Source of the DNA: Macrostomum hystrix
Lineage: Eukaryota; Platyhelminthes; Macrostomidae
DNA: 64,000 bases
Reading direction: 5' to 3'
Assembly: GCA_950097015.1 (NCBI GenBank)
Contig: CATNEN010000033.1
Span: 5,053,001-5,117,000, forward strand
This document shows positions 37,672 to 47,395 of the stretch, piece by piece. Below the pieces are notes generated by a model that worked only from the letters and a program-made list of their open reading frames with translations, did not search any database and was not told where the DNA came from. How positions within the stretch are numbered: the first letter of the stretch is position 1; each line of letters starts with the position of its first letter. A program made the position numbers and the translations under genes.

Positions 37672-39190
37672 ATCTTGTGATGGCCGACTAAGCATGTTGA
37701 GCTGTGCTGTGGCAAGAGTGAATGCACTTGCTTAATTCCGATCCCGGCTGTGAATGCTTCCCAAGCAGTAAAGCTTTTTGTGTGACGTTGAGAATGTGAA
37801 CTTAACTTGCCCAAGTGAATGCCTCTGACCAGCAGTGCAGAGTAAAGCAAGCCAACAAGCAGTAGGATTGACACCATTATTCTTGCAGTCAAATGCAATG
37901 AACTGTGCAATGATACTGTCTTGTTGGCGGAGCCTTCTGCAAGTTCATCATCATGTTTACTGTTTGTGTAAATATTTTTAGGTGCAATGCAGTTTTTTCT
38001 TTTTAATTGAATTGAATTCTCTACATTTGGAGTTTGTTTTCTTATAACGTCATAATGATATGTATTTGTATAATAATAATTTTGCCGAATGCTCACTCAA
38101 TTGTTGTTATTTTGTTGTTTTCAATGTGCTTTGTAATTGAAGAAATACAAATAAATGTTTTAGCTGACAAAGACCAGTCCCATGATTAATGAATCTGCAC
38201 TCCTGGTAATTCCCTTATTCTATTTTAAAAGACAAATTGTCAGGCATGCATTTGTAATGAAGAATGATACATAATGGATTACTAAGAAAAGAGGTCAGAT
38301 GAGAAATAGGATCTGATGAGAACTGGAATCATTAAGAAAAAAAAGGAGATTAGAAATTGATCCATTGATCAATTAGCCATTGATATTAGCTATCAATTAT
38401 GAACTATCAAAATGGGATCTAATTGGAAATAGACTTTTATGTAAAATGTAATATGTAAGATTCAAAATAAGATTTGACAATGTGAATGAGGCAAATAAGA
38501 AAAGAGAAGTCTGCTGAGGAGTGTGACTAGAAAAGAGAGGGGGTCGGGGAATTTAGTATGATAATATATATCATATATCATAGCTATATATAGCCAGTGT
38601 TAGCTTTATTAAAAGCGTCAAACCAAAGGTCGAAGGATGTAGCTCCAGTTGCTTTTGCAAAGTCCATTCACAATGAGATAGCTGCATTGAACTGACTCTT
38701 AAAGTCATTTATTATAATAAGAGGGGCCTCATTCAATGGCAATAGTTGCAATGCTGAGCTACGTATTGTTCGGAACATTGCAGTCGCAGTTAGTACGATG
38801 AGCAGGGCTTAGAAATTTACTTACAAATGAAGAAAGTCAAAATTTGTCTGGATGTGTATAAAACTGTAGCACACATGAGCAATCCAAGCAACAATAAAAT
38901 CGGAATAAAGCAAGTCATTTCTCGGATAGTAGGAATTTCTTGGAATAAAATTTAATTTCATTTTCAGTAACAACTATAAAAAGTGCTCTAAACAATTTCA
39001 TGTATAAAATTAGTAAGATCATTTTATAAAAAACGTTTGACATATAAAAGCTCTAAAGAAAGAAACTGTAAAACAGTTAATAGTTTTGTTTTACCTAAAA
39101 TGCGTTATTAACGATCTCCCAAAAATTCCTATTTTAAATAGAGAACATTATTATTTTCGTATTATTTTCACTTTTAAGTACTGAATAAGG
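37672..39190. other. 3' flank and repeats, no gene
   Basis: It contains the second copy of the 35165-type repeat (38355-38545) and AT-rich unique DNA. No coding exon seen. Confidence 0.5.
38150..38155 (+). terminator. poly-A signal for the OB-fold gene
   Basis: AATAAA followed by a T/G-rich stretch (tgttttagctg); first such hexamer after the stop at 37671. Confidence 0.5.
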
Positions 39191-39218
39191 CTCCCCGAAG
39201 GGGGGCAAAACTTGCTAG
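39191..39218 (+). mobile_element. Helitron-like 3' terminus (isolated)
   Basis: ctccccgaaggggg hairpin plus caaaacttgCTAG, identical over 28 bases to the end of copy 1 at 32341-32368, and followed by T. The sequence before it is unrelated to copies 1 and 2, so either a third family member ends here or it is the 3' end of a larger element that starts at 32369. Confidence 0.6.
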
Positions 39219-39283
39219 TATATACTAATTATAGATGAAATGTCTGGCTATATTCGCGAAAATACCATAGATATAGCCACGCT

Positions 39284-39291
39284 ACTTAAAG
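39284..39291 (+). repeat. P-element target-site duplication, left
   Basis: acttaaag, repeated exactly at 44610-44617 on the other side of the element; 8 bp is the P-element standard. Confidence 0.9.
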
Positions 39292-39476
39292 CACAGATTC
39301 TATATTACCTAGATTGGTCACTCATCGAATTTGCAATAGAAACTGCGTCCGCCAGCCGTCTGCCGCGAAAACCCAGAGTTTTGCCCATAGACAGTTAGAC
39401 AGATAGAAAATTTATTTGATGGTCTATCGCTCGCTCAAAACTCGCTGGCTGTGAGCTGCTGCTTCGCACGTTAGCC

Positions 39477-40145
39477 ATGGAGCTGATCATCAACCGTCTT
39501 AGTAGCCACGCTTGTTGTGCAGCTGCCTGCTATACTACAGAGGAGACTCCAGCTTCAGTGCATGGATTTGCAGTCCATGTACGCAAATATCCAAGCGATG
39601 ACCAGGTAGCAGTTCGTTGGATAGAGATACTTGAATTACGCGATGTTGACTTGAATTTTGTGCGGCAGCGGAGGCTGAAAGTGTGCAGTCTGCATTTTAA
39701 AGAAACCGATTACTCCTGCCCACTACACGAACGACGTTCAGCTCGACTTAGAAAAGATGCCCTTCCAAATCCCTACACTTTTCCACCACGCTTGGAGAAG
39801 GAATCGGTTGAAGTCGAGCCGCGACCAGACCACATTGCTGACGACATGTATCCACCAGTACTGCATCGCGAAGACACGTACGCTGTCGAGATGCCTGAGC
39901 TACACGCAATGCCAGCCGACGCTCAGGATAAAACTGGTTCAGAAGATAGGGCAACAAACAACCGCAACGAAGTTCGAAAGGAGCGGAAGAAACAGCGGGA
40001 TAGAGCTCGATATCGAGATGGAGTCATCAAGAGATTAACGCAGAAGCTTCAAAGAGCTTTAACTGCCACTTCTGAACACCAGAAAGTTGCAACACGTGAT
40101 GTGGAGTGTGCTGCGGGAATCGAGTGGGAGTGTGAGCCAGCATAA
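39477..40145 (+). CDS. THAP-domain protein, DNA-binding exon of the P element
   Basis: 222-residue frame. A THAP-type zinc finger lies near the N-terminus: Cys14-X3-Cys18, Trp48, then Cys70-X2-His73 in KVCSLHF, and the conserved Pro about 24 residues later in DALPNPYTF. The THAP domain is the sequence-specific DNA-binding part of P-element transposases. A basic, helical, coiled-coil-like stretch (residues ~160-195, RKERKKQRDRARYRD) follows, which in the family mediates dimerisation. The frame ends in TAA. It may be a separate DNA-binding/repressor product, or it may be spliced to the transposase 2.2 kb downstream before this stop. The ATG at 39477 is chosen because it precedes the finger by 13 residues, as is usual. 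Confidence 0.82.
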   Translation: MELIINRLSSHACCAAACYTTEETPASVHGFAVHVRKYPSDDQVAVRWIEILELRDVDLNFVRQRRLKVCSLHFKETDYSCPLHERRSARLRKDALPNPYTFPPRLEKESVEVEPRPDHIADDMYPPVLHREDTYAVEMPELHAMPADAQDKTGSEDRATNNRNEVRKERKKQRDRARYRDGVIKRLTQKLQRALTATSEHQKVATRDVECAAGIEWECEPA

Positions 40146-42335
40146 TTTTTCCAATTTTTAGTAGTCAAATAATCGCGACCCACATAGCAGCTGGCCGCAG
40201 AACACAATCATTAATCTTAGGGCCGGGCTTGGGGCGGAGGTGAATTAAGTAGCCGCCGATTCCCCTTGCCTCGGATCTGTCTAGTCTCCTGTAGAAGTGA
40301 CTGATCGCGGCCATAGCAATACTGTATGGACTAGTTTAGGTCATAATTCCCCTCCAAACCGCGATCAGATTGTAGGGATCACTCATGCGTCTAGAGTGAG
40401 CATTAATTCTTCATGTCCCCTTTTCTTTACTGTAACCCGAGCCGAAGCTCGATTATGACCTTTCCCCCTTTAGATACATGTAACGACACTGTAGGCAGGT
40501 CGGCGCCTGCGCTTCCCATATCCCGGCGGGATCACAATCATTGGCCGACTGCCGGCAGACGCTCCTAGTGGGGCATCTGGCGATTCTCGCCGCCGCTTCA
40601 GTGGGCGATTGGGGTGGCATAATGCCGACCCGATTCCTCGCTGACAGGCTGGCGAGCATGTGGGTTGCTTTGATGGATGCGGGGTTGACGGAGCTGCAGG
40701 ACTATTTAAGAAAGCGCGCTGCGCTGCCCCTGGAGGAACCTTTTCCCTCGGACCGCCCTGCGGACCTCCCTGCGAACCTCCCTGCGAACCTCCCTTTGGA
40801 CCTTCTTCCCGTGTCCGGTCCCGGAACTCGGTCCGTGGACTCTCCCCCTTCTAGTCTAGCACTTAGCCCCTGAGCCTAAGGCTCCAGAGCATAACTACAG
40901 GTACATACCTGTTAGATCCCGTAAGCATAAGCCACCTCCTTGGGTGAGCTCCAATTGAGCATCGAGCTCCTTGCAGCCTGGCCCCTTGCCAGCTGTGTTT
41001 AGCAACTCCCTGTCTCGTTCCCCCTTTTATTTGCCCATCCCTGCGAGAGCGACGGCCTGCAGCAAAGTCAGCCAGCATCAGATAAGTAACCCGCGTAGCG
41101 GACACTAATTGTTTATCCCTAAGGGATTTATTATTTAGCTAGTGGGGCAATCTGGGCAAGGGCGGTGTTTTAGCCTAATAAACTATTCATTACCAATATG
41201 CCAAACCTTAATAATTAGGCCAATTTAATAACAACCAAACCTTTTTATCATGCTATTCTTTTCTCTTTATTTTATCGTTAGACAGCCCTCAATCATGAGC
41301 GGCTAACTCATTAGGGGGTGGGCTCTGGTGATGCCGAGCTGAAAGCTGCGGCAGGAAGACAACTGTGAGCGCGCATGAGAGTAATAAGGAGCTAGGGATT
41401 TGCGAGTAATATGCGGAGCGTAGCATGTGTTTCTCTGCTAGGGGTGGGGAAATTCCTTGGCGGGTTTTTCCTCTCTTTCTGGTGGATCAAGGAGTGCGTG
41501 TCAACCTCCCTTGTCAATTAAGTTTCCCTTCTGCTCCCCGCCTCTCGCTGCCGCCGCCATGGGAGCGAGGGGTGTGATCTAATAACCATCGCTTGCATAA
41601 TCACTCAGCCAGTGCTCTGCTTAACCTCTCCTGCCTCTGATCTCCTCATCTCACACAGATTCGGATTTGCTAGTTATTTACTGTGCAGGCTGCAATCTAA
41701 TGTAAGGAATGTGCCTGATGTTTCATGAGTAGGATTCCGGCTATGGGTTTCTCATTCGAGTTCGGAGTACCACCTATCTAGACCACTGTAGCGCTGTTTC
41801 AGGAATCCCCTGTTGAGGCGTGTCTCGATTCATTCTGGGGTCTTAGCCCTAGTCTAAAACGGAAGTTACAGAATGCCCTATTTTTCGGCTTGTCTGAGAT
41901 CTGTGTGACAAACTAGGAGCTGTGAACTCCGGGGACCCAAGTTCCCAAATGTCTGCGGTGGCAACGTAGGCGCATTGGGTGGTGGTGCTACCCTAGATCA
42001 TTTTCCGCTTTGCCAATAGCCTTTCCGCATTTCTAAGACAAGAGCCTGGGCCGAATCGACCACTGCTACCACTGTTAGGAGTCAGTTATGTACATGCTAC
42101 TGATGACAGTAGGCTATCTAGCCCTGTCCTACCTGCTTGCGGGTAGTCCGATATCTCTTTAGACTTTAGCCGGTTTCGAGCACTGCTTGGGGTAGGCACG
42201 GCAGTCATGCCTGTGGCCTATGGGTTGAGTGGGACTGGCCAGCCTGAGGCCGAGAGGACCACTCCCTGCATCCACTGTCTCCCTTCATCTCTCCCTTCAT
42301 CCCTCTCCCCGCGATAAATCGCGAGGCTTTGCGGT
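40146..42335. other. 2.2-kb unexplained segment inside the P element
   Basis: Lies between the THAP and transposase frames. It is more GC-rich than the flanks and has no recognised domain. A frame at 40541-40873 contains short Pro/Leu repeats (gacctccctgcgaacctccc). Either a long intron or a nested insertion; no inverted or direct terminal repeats were found. Confidence 0.45.
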
Positions 42336-44226
42336 ATGACTTCTAACTCTATCGCCATTCCCACACTCCCCTTCTCTCTTGAGGACAGGTCATCGGATTG
42401 CAAAACCCGCACCCACTTCACACGCCGAATTCGAAATCGCGGTATGCGCTGGAATCGCAAGCAGGTGCGAGAAGCCATTGTGATTCACCACTTGAGTCCT
42501 GCTGCTTATCGGTTCTTACGCAAGCAATCAGGCCTTCTGCTTCCATCCGAAACAGTTCTGAAGCGCAGAATTCGATTATTTTTTTCGGATACCGGAGTCT
42601 GCAGCTTCACCATTTCTGAACTGAAGACCTACTTTTCACGAAAGTCCAGGGAGGAGAAGATCGCTACGCTCTGCCTGGACGGAATGCGCATCTCTCCATC
42701 AGTCAGGTTTGACAAGAATAGCGATGCAATTATTGGACTGGCTTCAGGATTCGAGGCGTTGGAAAATGCAAAGCCGGCGAATCAGGCCATTGTTGCACAA
42801 CTGCGAGGCATCGCGGCCCCGTGGAAACAGCCCATCGCCTGCTACTTTGTCTACCACGGCCAAAAACAACCGGAATTCAAGGCTGCCATCAACGAATGCC
42901 TGAAGGCCGCCAATGAAGCAGAAATTTGTGTGAAGGCAGTGGTGACTGATCAAGAGCCTACACAGTGGGCGCACATCAAGAAGACGGTCTCCTTGCCGCA
43001 GCCAAGCTTCCCACATCCAACTACAGGCGAGCCCGTGTACTTCATACTGGACGTACATTCCGTTGCGAGAGGCATGCGAGTTCTGGTTGATAATGATCGA
43101 ATGGAGAAGTCCGCTCTGCAGACAGCTGAGTTTGTGGAGAAAGTAAACGAGATGTTTGACATTCTTGACTCTGCTAGTTTATTCGGCAAGCATGGAAAAG
43201 GTGCAGTTACCGAAGAGTCCGCTGAGATGGTACTGCGCCAGCTGTCAGCAGCGCAAGAATTCATTTTGACATGGCGATTCTCGCCTGTGAGGGGTGGAAG
43301 GAGTAAGGCAGCCATGCCGTTTAAAGAAGGCTTGCTGCTTTCTATCGAGTCAGCGAAGCGCATCATTCATTTGGTCTAACGGAAGCTGGTGTGTCGTATT
43401 TGTGCCTTCGACGCCTTTCCCAGGATCATGTCGAGGTATCTGCCTGAAAATGCTTTTCAGTTGTTACATATAGTGTTAATGCTTTCTTGTTTCTGCTGCA
43501 GAATTTTTTTCTCCATGGTGAGAGGCCGCAATGGCTTCAACGAGAAGCCGGAACTGCATGCGTTTCTCGGTGCACTTCGATCCATCAGTGCTGGCAAAAT
43601 GGAACGCAAGCTTGCGAATGGCACAAACTGTGAGGACGATGGTTATGCCATGGCAGTTGAGATTCGTGACTTACGTGAGAAGGTCACGGCTGCATCAACT
43701 TCAGCTGCAGAGCAGCCCCAGCAGAATCGGGCAGTTTCTGCAGATGGAGACGTTGCAACAGAAATTGCAATTCGACAAAGTGGAGGCTACTGAAGTAATC
43801 CCTTACATCGGAGGATGGATTTTTCGGAAGCTGCAAATTTTTGCATGCGACAGCTGTAAGGATCAGTTGGTAACAGACGAGTCACCTGCTCGAATCTTCG
43901 CCCACAAAAACTTTGAAGACTCTCGATACGGCCTTACTCAGCCGTCGAGCGCGTGTGTTGCGATATTCTGCAAGATAGAGGAGATTTTTCGTCGAGAAAT
44001 GTCAACAGCAGCAGCTGCTGATGCCATTGGGGCAAGAATCATCGGCAGATTTGTGCGATTTAGTGTGCAGCTTCCATTTTGTATCGAACATTGAGCCGAA
44101 AGCAATGCACAAGCGGCAAGGCTTTTTGTGCACATGCGATTGCATCAGTGGTGCCGAGAGAAGATGGAGACTGTGCGGAAGGAAAGAGATCGCGCTATTG
44201 CTAACCGCAAGCTCAAGAAGTTGTGA
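42336..44226 (+). pseudogene. P-element transposase (RNase-H-like), disrupted
   Basis: THAP9/P-type transposase. The first frame (42336-43379) has LSPAAYRFLRKQSG, first Asp in CLDGMRIS (115), second Asp in VVTDQEPTQ (205) and FILDVHSVARGMRVL. A second frame continues with the family block ending LSQDHVE (43433-43435), whose Glu is the expected third catalytic residue. A 66-bp GT-AG intron (43436-43501) interrupts just after it. Later frames give FNEKPELHAFLGALRSIS, NCEDDG, then IPYIGGWIFRKLQ, GLTQPSSA and, past a TGA at 44092-44094, ARLFVHMRLHQWCREK to the end at 44226. Breaks: one base near 43373, a T7 run at 43504-43510, a switch between about 43690 and 43790, and the TGA. All domains and catalytic residues are present, but no intact protein is encoded as read. 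Confidence 0.85.
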
Positions 44227-44577
44227 AATGATGCATGGTTAGGGTACTCACTGTGCTTCATTATTTTACTTATTTGACACGCTTTCTTGAATACTGTTTT
44301 TGCTTGTCATGCTTATCTGTCATGCTTGCCTGTCATACTTGCTTGTTTAATCACCATGTTATCTTTATTTGTTTTATTGTTCCGCGCATTCAATAAATAT
44401 TCGGCTTAGAAATTTGTTACTCGCGTTTTCTCCAATTAAAAGTCATTTCTCAATATTGGCTCGCCTAGCGTTAAAGGCAAATAACATAGTTTACTAAAAA
44501 GATATATTAATGCGCAGTATTTAACTCGTGTCTGTGGCAAAAACACTGGGTTTTCGATGAACGAACGATTTCTCTTG

Positions 44578-44609
44578 GAGTGACCAATCTAGGTAATATA
44601 GAATCTGTG
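44578..44609 (-). repeat. P-element right terminal inverted repeat
   Basis: Exact reverse complement of 39292-39323 over 32 bp. Confidence 0.95.
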
Positions 44610-44617
44610 ACTTAAAG
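44610..44617 (+). repeat. P-element target-site duplication, right
   Basis: acttaaag, identical to 39284-39291. Confidence 0.9.
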
Positions 44618-45243
44618 AGCTTTTGCAAAAATACTGCATACAATATGAATTATATGCAGTCGTTTTTGTGTCTATGGCCAAAACGTCTGACTGTATTTTC
44701 GAAAGAAAAAATGTGGATACGAAGAATAAAATCGCGAAAAAATCGAGCTGTACCAAGCAGATATGTCTATGTTAAAATACGCACGATTTTATGCACTACA
44801 TACCCAGTTTGCATGTTTTAATTGCCCATCTTGGCATATCTAGCAAGACGTAAGCGTGTAATAATTTATTAGTCGTTTGTACTTTACTTTTTTCAAGTTC
44901 TTCGTCATTATTAATGTTTTTTACATGAGGAACTTGTATAAACTTTACATGAAATTATATATCAGACTGATCGATTACGATTACGTCGCTATTGTAGTAA
45001 GTCTCATCGCCAATGTACACCATATTATTTGAATGATAAAATAAATAACCAAGATAAGAAGTTATTTATTGTGAAAACTATAAAAACTAATAACCGTCAG
45101 GTGCATTTTGAGCTGCATTTATCAAGCAGCAACTCTGCACTCGGGAATAGTCACTTTAGATTTTGCCAACAAATCTTACGCTACGCTAGGTGGGTCGTGC
45201 CCTACAACCCAGTGCTGCTGCAAGAGTTCGCCAGCCACATGGC

Positions 45244-45608
45244 TCATAGCACACCCGGCTGCGGGATGAAAGATGGGTTTTAGGTTTCATTTAGTTTGTT
45301 AGCTCGGTTATCAGATGTGTTAATAAATATTCAAATGAAAATAAAATTAAAAAGCTACTACTCACATAGGGATCCAGCCCGTCAGCTATGCGACGGGCCC
45401 TGGCCATGCGAAGCATGGCCGCCTTAACCCGTCGCATAGCTACGGCCATCGCGTCCTCCGCCACGCGCCGTCCCGGCGCCCAGGCCTCCGCTGCAGCCAC
45501 CGCAATCGCTGCTTCATTCGCAGCCTCCAAAGCTGCTTCTAACTCCACGGCAGCTCTTTCTAATACGTGTTTGCGGAACGCAGCCGGGAACATCGGAAAT
45601 TTACTCAT
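45244..45608 (-). CDS. small Ala/Arg-rich protein of repeat R, copy 1 (intact, two exons)
   Basis: Unknown family. Exon 1 (45608-45366) starts MSKFPMFPAAF, then a long Ala/Glu-rich helix, then MRRVKAAMLRMARARRIADG and LDPY. A GTGAGT donor and a CATCCCGCAG acceptor (intron 45365-45259, 107 bp) lead to a 15-base exon 2 (45258-45244, PGVL and stop), giving 85 residues. The second copy at 50647-51032 keeps the same splice sites, the same tiny last exon and strong protein-level similarity in the basic helix, despite many base changes. That argues for a real gene. The basic amphipathic helix could bind nucleic acid (inference). It is divergently arranged with the plus-strand gene ~345 bp away. Confidence 0.6.
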
Positions 45609-45952
45609 TTTCTCGCTGCTAATGGTGTTATTGCTGGTGGCTACTGCTGTTGCTGATGGTTGCTACTGGTGGCTGCTACTGGTGTTGCTGCTGGCTGCTA
45701 CTGCTGGCTGCTACTGCTGTTGCTGCTGTTTATTTGGTTGTGGGCTGATTTCTTGGCCGAGAAATATTTCATGTTCTTAATACCCAGACTGGCCTGTATT
45801 CATTTGATTTGTTTGTGGACTGACTTACCTGTGTTTGATAAAATATACTCTATGGGGACTTTGATTCAAGTTTAAAAATTTTTTATAACTTAAATTTTTT
45901 TTTGCTTTAGGCTGGCTTGATTTACTAACTGACTGAACCTTCATCTTCAGTC

Positions 45953-46296
45953 AGTTATCTTCAGCCGCACGTATTTCAACTCTTTCTCAGCTGTCGCATA
46001 GATTGCATTGGCCGGTTCATAGCGCATCGAGGGTGCTTCGAGCAGCTACCTAGTTTGCAGCGCGGTGTTCCAAATGCTGAGTATAGCGCTAATGAGTTAT
46101 GCTTATTATTACGGCGCACTCAAGAATGGCTGCAACAGCACCGGTCAGCAGAAGACTATAAGGCTGTCTTGTCCGTGACTGGTATAAGAGAGGATGAAGC
46201 ACAAGACATCATCGAAGTGCTAGAGCTTTTGAGGACGCCCAAGCTGAACTCCAGCTCATCATACATGGAGTTCGCTACTGGTACATCGAACAATGA
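45953..46296 (+). pseudogene. helical small protein of repeat R, copy 1 (start lost, frame-shifted)
   Basis: Counterpart of 51277-51658. It keeps LLLRRTQEWLQQHRSAEDYK, VLSVTGIREDEAQDII and EVLELL, with one missing base at about 46231 before the 'AQAEL' region, an extra base at about 46050, and no counterpart of the first ~15 codons. It ends at the shared stop after YWYIEQ in the other frame. Confidence 0.5.
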
Positions 46297-46884
46297 ATGC
46301 TGTAAAATACAGAATTTATATGCAGAATTTTATGTATTATAGTTTACACGTTTATTTTTGCTCTCGCGACTTTGCAAATCAGACAAAATTATAGAATAGC
46401 ACGATTATTTGTTTAATCAATGAAATTCTATATATATTTATACTCTATATATATGCATCGGTGAAATTTAATAATAACCGTATTAATAATTACCGATTGA
46501 CTAGCTGTACACATCTGTGTTCGCGTAATATTTTTATTACTGACTGATCTCATCAGTCATCTGATTATGATTAATGGTAAACGCGACAATATATTGTCAA
46601 TAGAGACGGCAAACTGTCTTTTGCTTTGAATATTACCACGTAGGTGAACGAGAGCTAGTGTAAAATAGTATAAGTAAAAGTATATGTAAAAATATGTAAA
46701 AGTAGTTTAAAACATTTGCAGGCATCATGAACTGTCGACTTTGAATACTTAGATGTGTTAATCAAATACCAACTTTTAATTATATTAATCAGTTAATTAA
46801 TTTCATTATAACTAATGGCAACAGTGCATAACTAAATTTGTCGATGGTAAAAAGTACAAGTCACTTTGTCTGAGAATACGTATC

Positions 46885-47200
46885 TACATTCGCGAAAATA
46901 CCATAAGATGTAGCCACGCACACTACCTACTTTAATAACTTTTGCAAAAATACCGCCAACTACCTTTGTTTAATAGCATAGCAGTATTTTTCGCGAAAAT
47001 ACCATAAGATGTAGCCACGCACACTACTTTAAGAACTTTTGCAAAAATACCGCCAACTACCTTTGTTTAATAGCATAGCAGTATTTTCGCGAAAATACCA
47101 TAAGATGTAGCCATGCACACTACTTCAAGAACTTTTGCAAAAATACTGCCCTTACCTTTGTTTATAGAGCATAGCAGTATTTTCGCGAAAATACTATATA
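46885..47200 (+). repeat. ~96-bp tandem repeat with a palindromic core
   Basis: Three and a half copies of a unit with cgcgaaaataccataagatg, then tagccacgcacactacttta and ttttgcaaaaataccgcc. Copy junctions form the perfect 18-bp palindrome GTATTTTCGCGAAAATAC at 47081-47098 and 47177-47194. The unit is related to the start of repeat R, the P-element landing site. Confidence 0.9.
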
Positions 47201-47395
47201 TGGAAATAGCTTAGACCCCAGTTGACGATGCCTGTCTATGTCTATGTGTCTGACTGCTGCTCTGTACAGGATATGAGCAGTGCTAGGTAAATATATGCGC
47301 GCGCGCACGCAAATCGATAATTAAAATTCAGCCACAACGACCACTCTGTCGATTATTCAGCAGGCTAGCCAGCGAACGACTATATTTAAGCTGCA

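Larger units (their letters stand above)
39292..44609 (+). mobile_element. complete P-superfamily transposon, 5.3 kb
   Basis: Ends are 32-bp perfect terminal inverted repeats (cacagattctatattacc, then tagattggtcactc) at 39292-39323 and, reversed, 44578-44609, flanked by the 8-bp duplication acttaaag. Weaker similarity continues inward (cgaaaacccag.gtttt, then gcc, then agaca). Inside are a THAP-domain gene and a P-type transposase with several frame breaks. The same target is found uninterrupted in a related repeat at about 49955-49985 (ccacgctacttaaagaactt), which is an empty site in this window. Confidence 0.9.
44618..46870 (+). repeat. 2.3-kb repeat unit R, copy 1 (continues 39219-39291, split by the P element)
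   Basis: Paralogous over most of its length to 49895-52160, in the same order: actaattatagatgaaatgt; the tattcgcgaaaatac segment; ttgcaaaaatactgcataca; the convergence of two small genes; gaattaattaatttcattat; and the end near 'ggcaacagtgc'. Copy 1 has an extra segment at 44958-45080 (cagactgatcgattacgatt) that is also found at 49203-49320. Confidence 0.8.

Noticed and set aside
40541-40873. 110-residue frame inside the P element
   Set aside because: Short Pro/Leu repeats and no domain; insufficient to call a gene.
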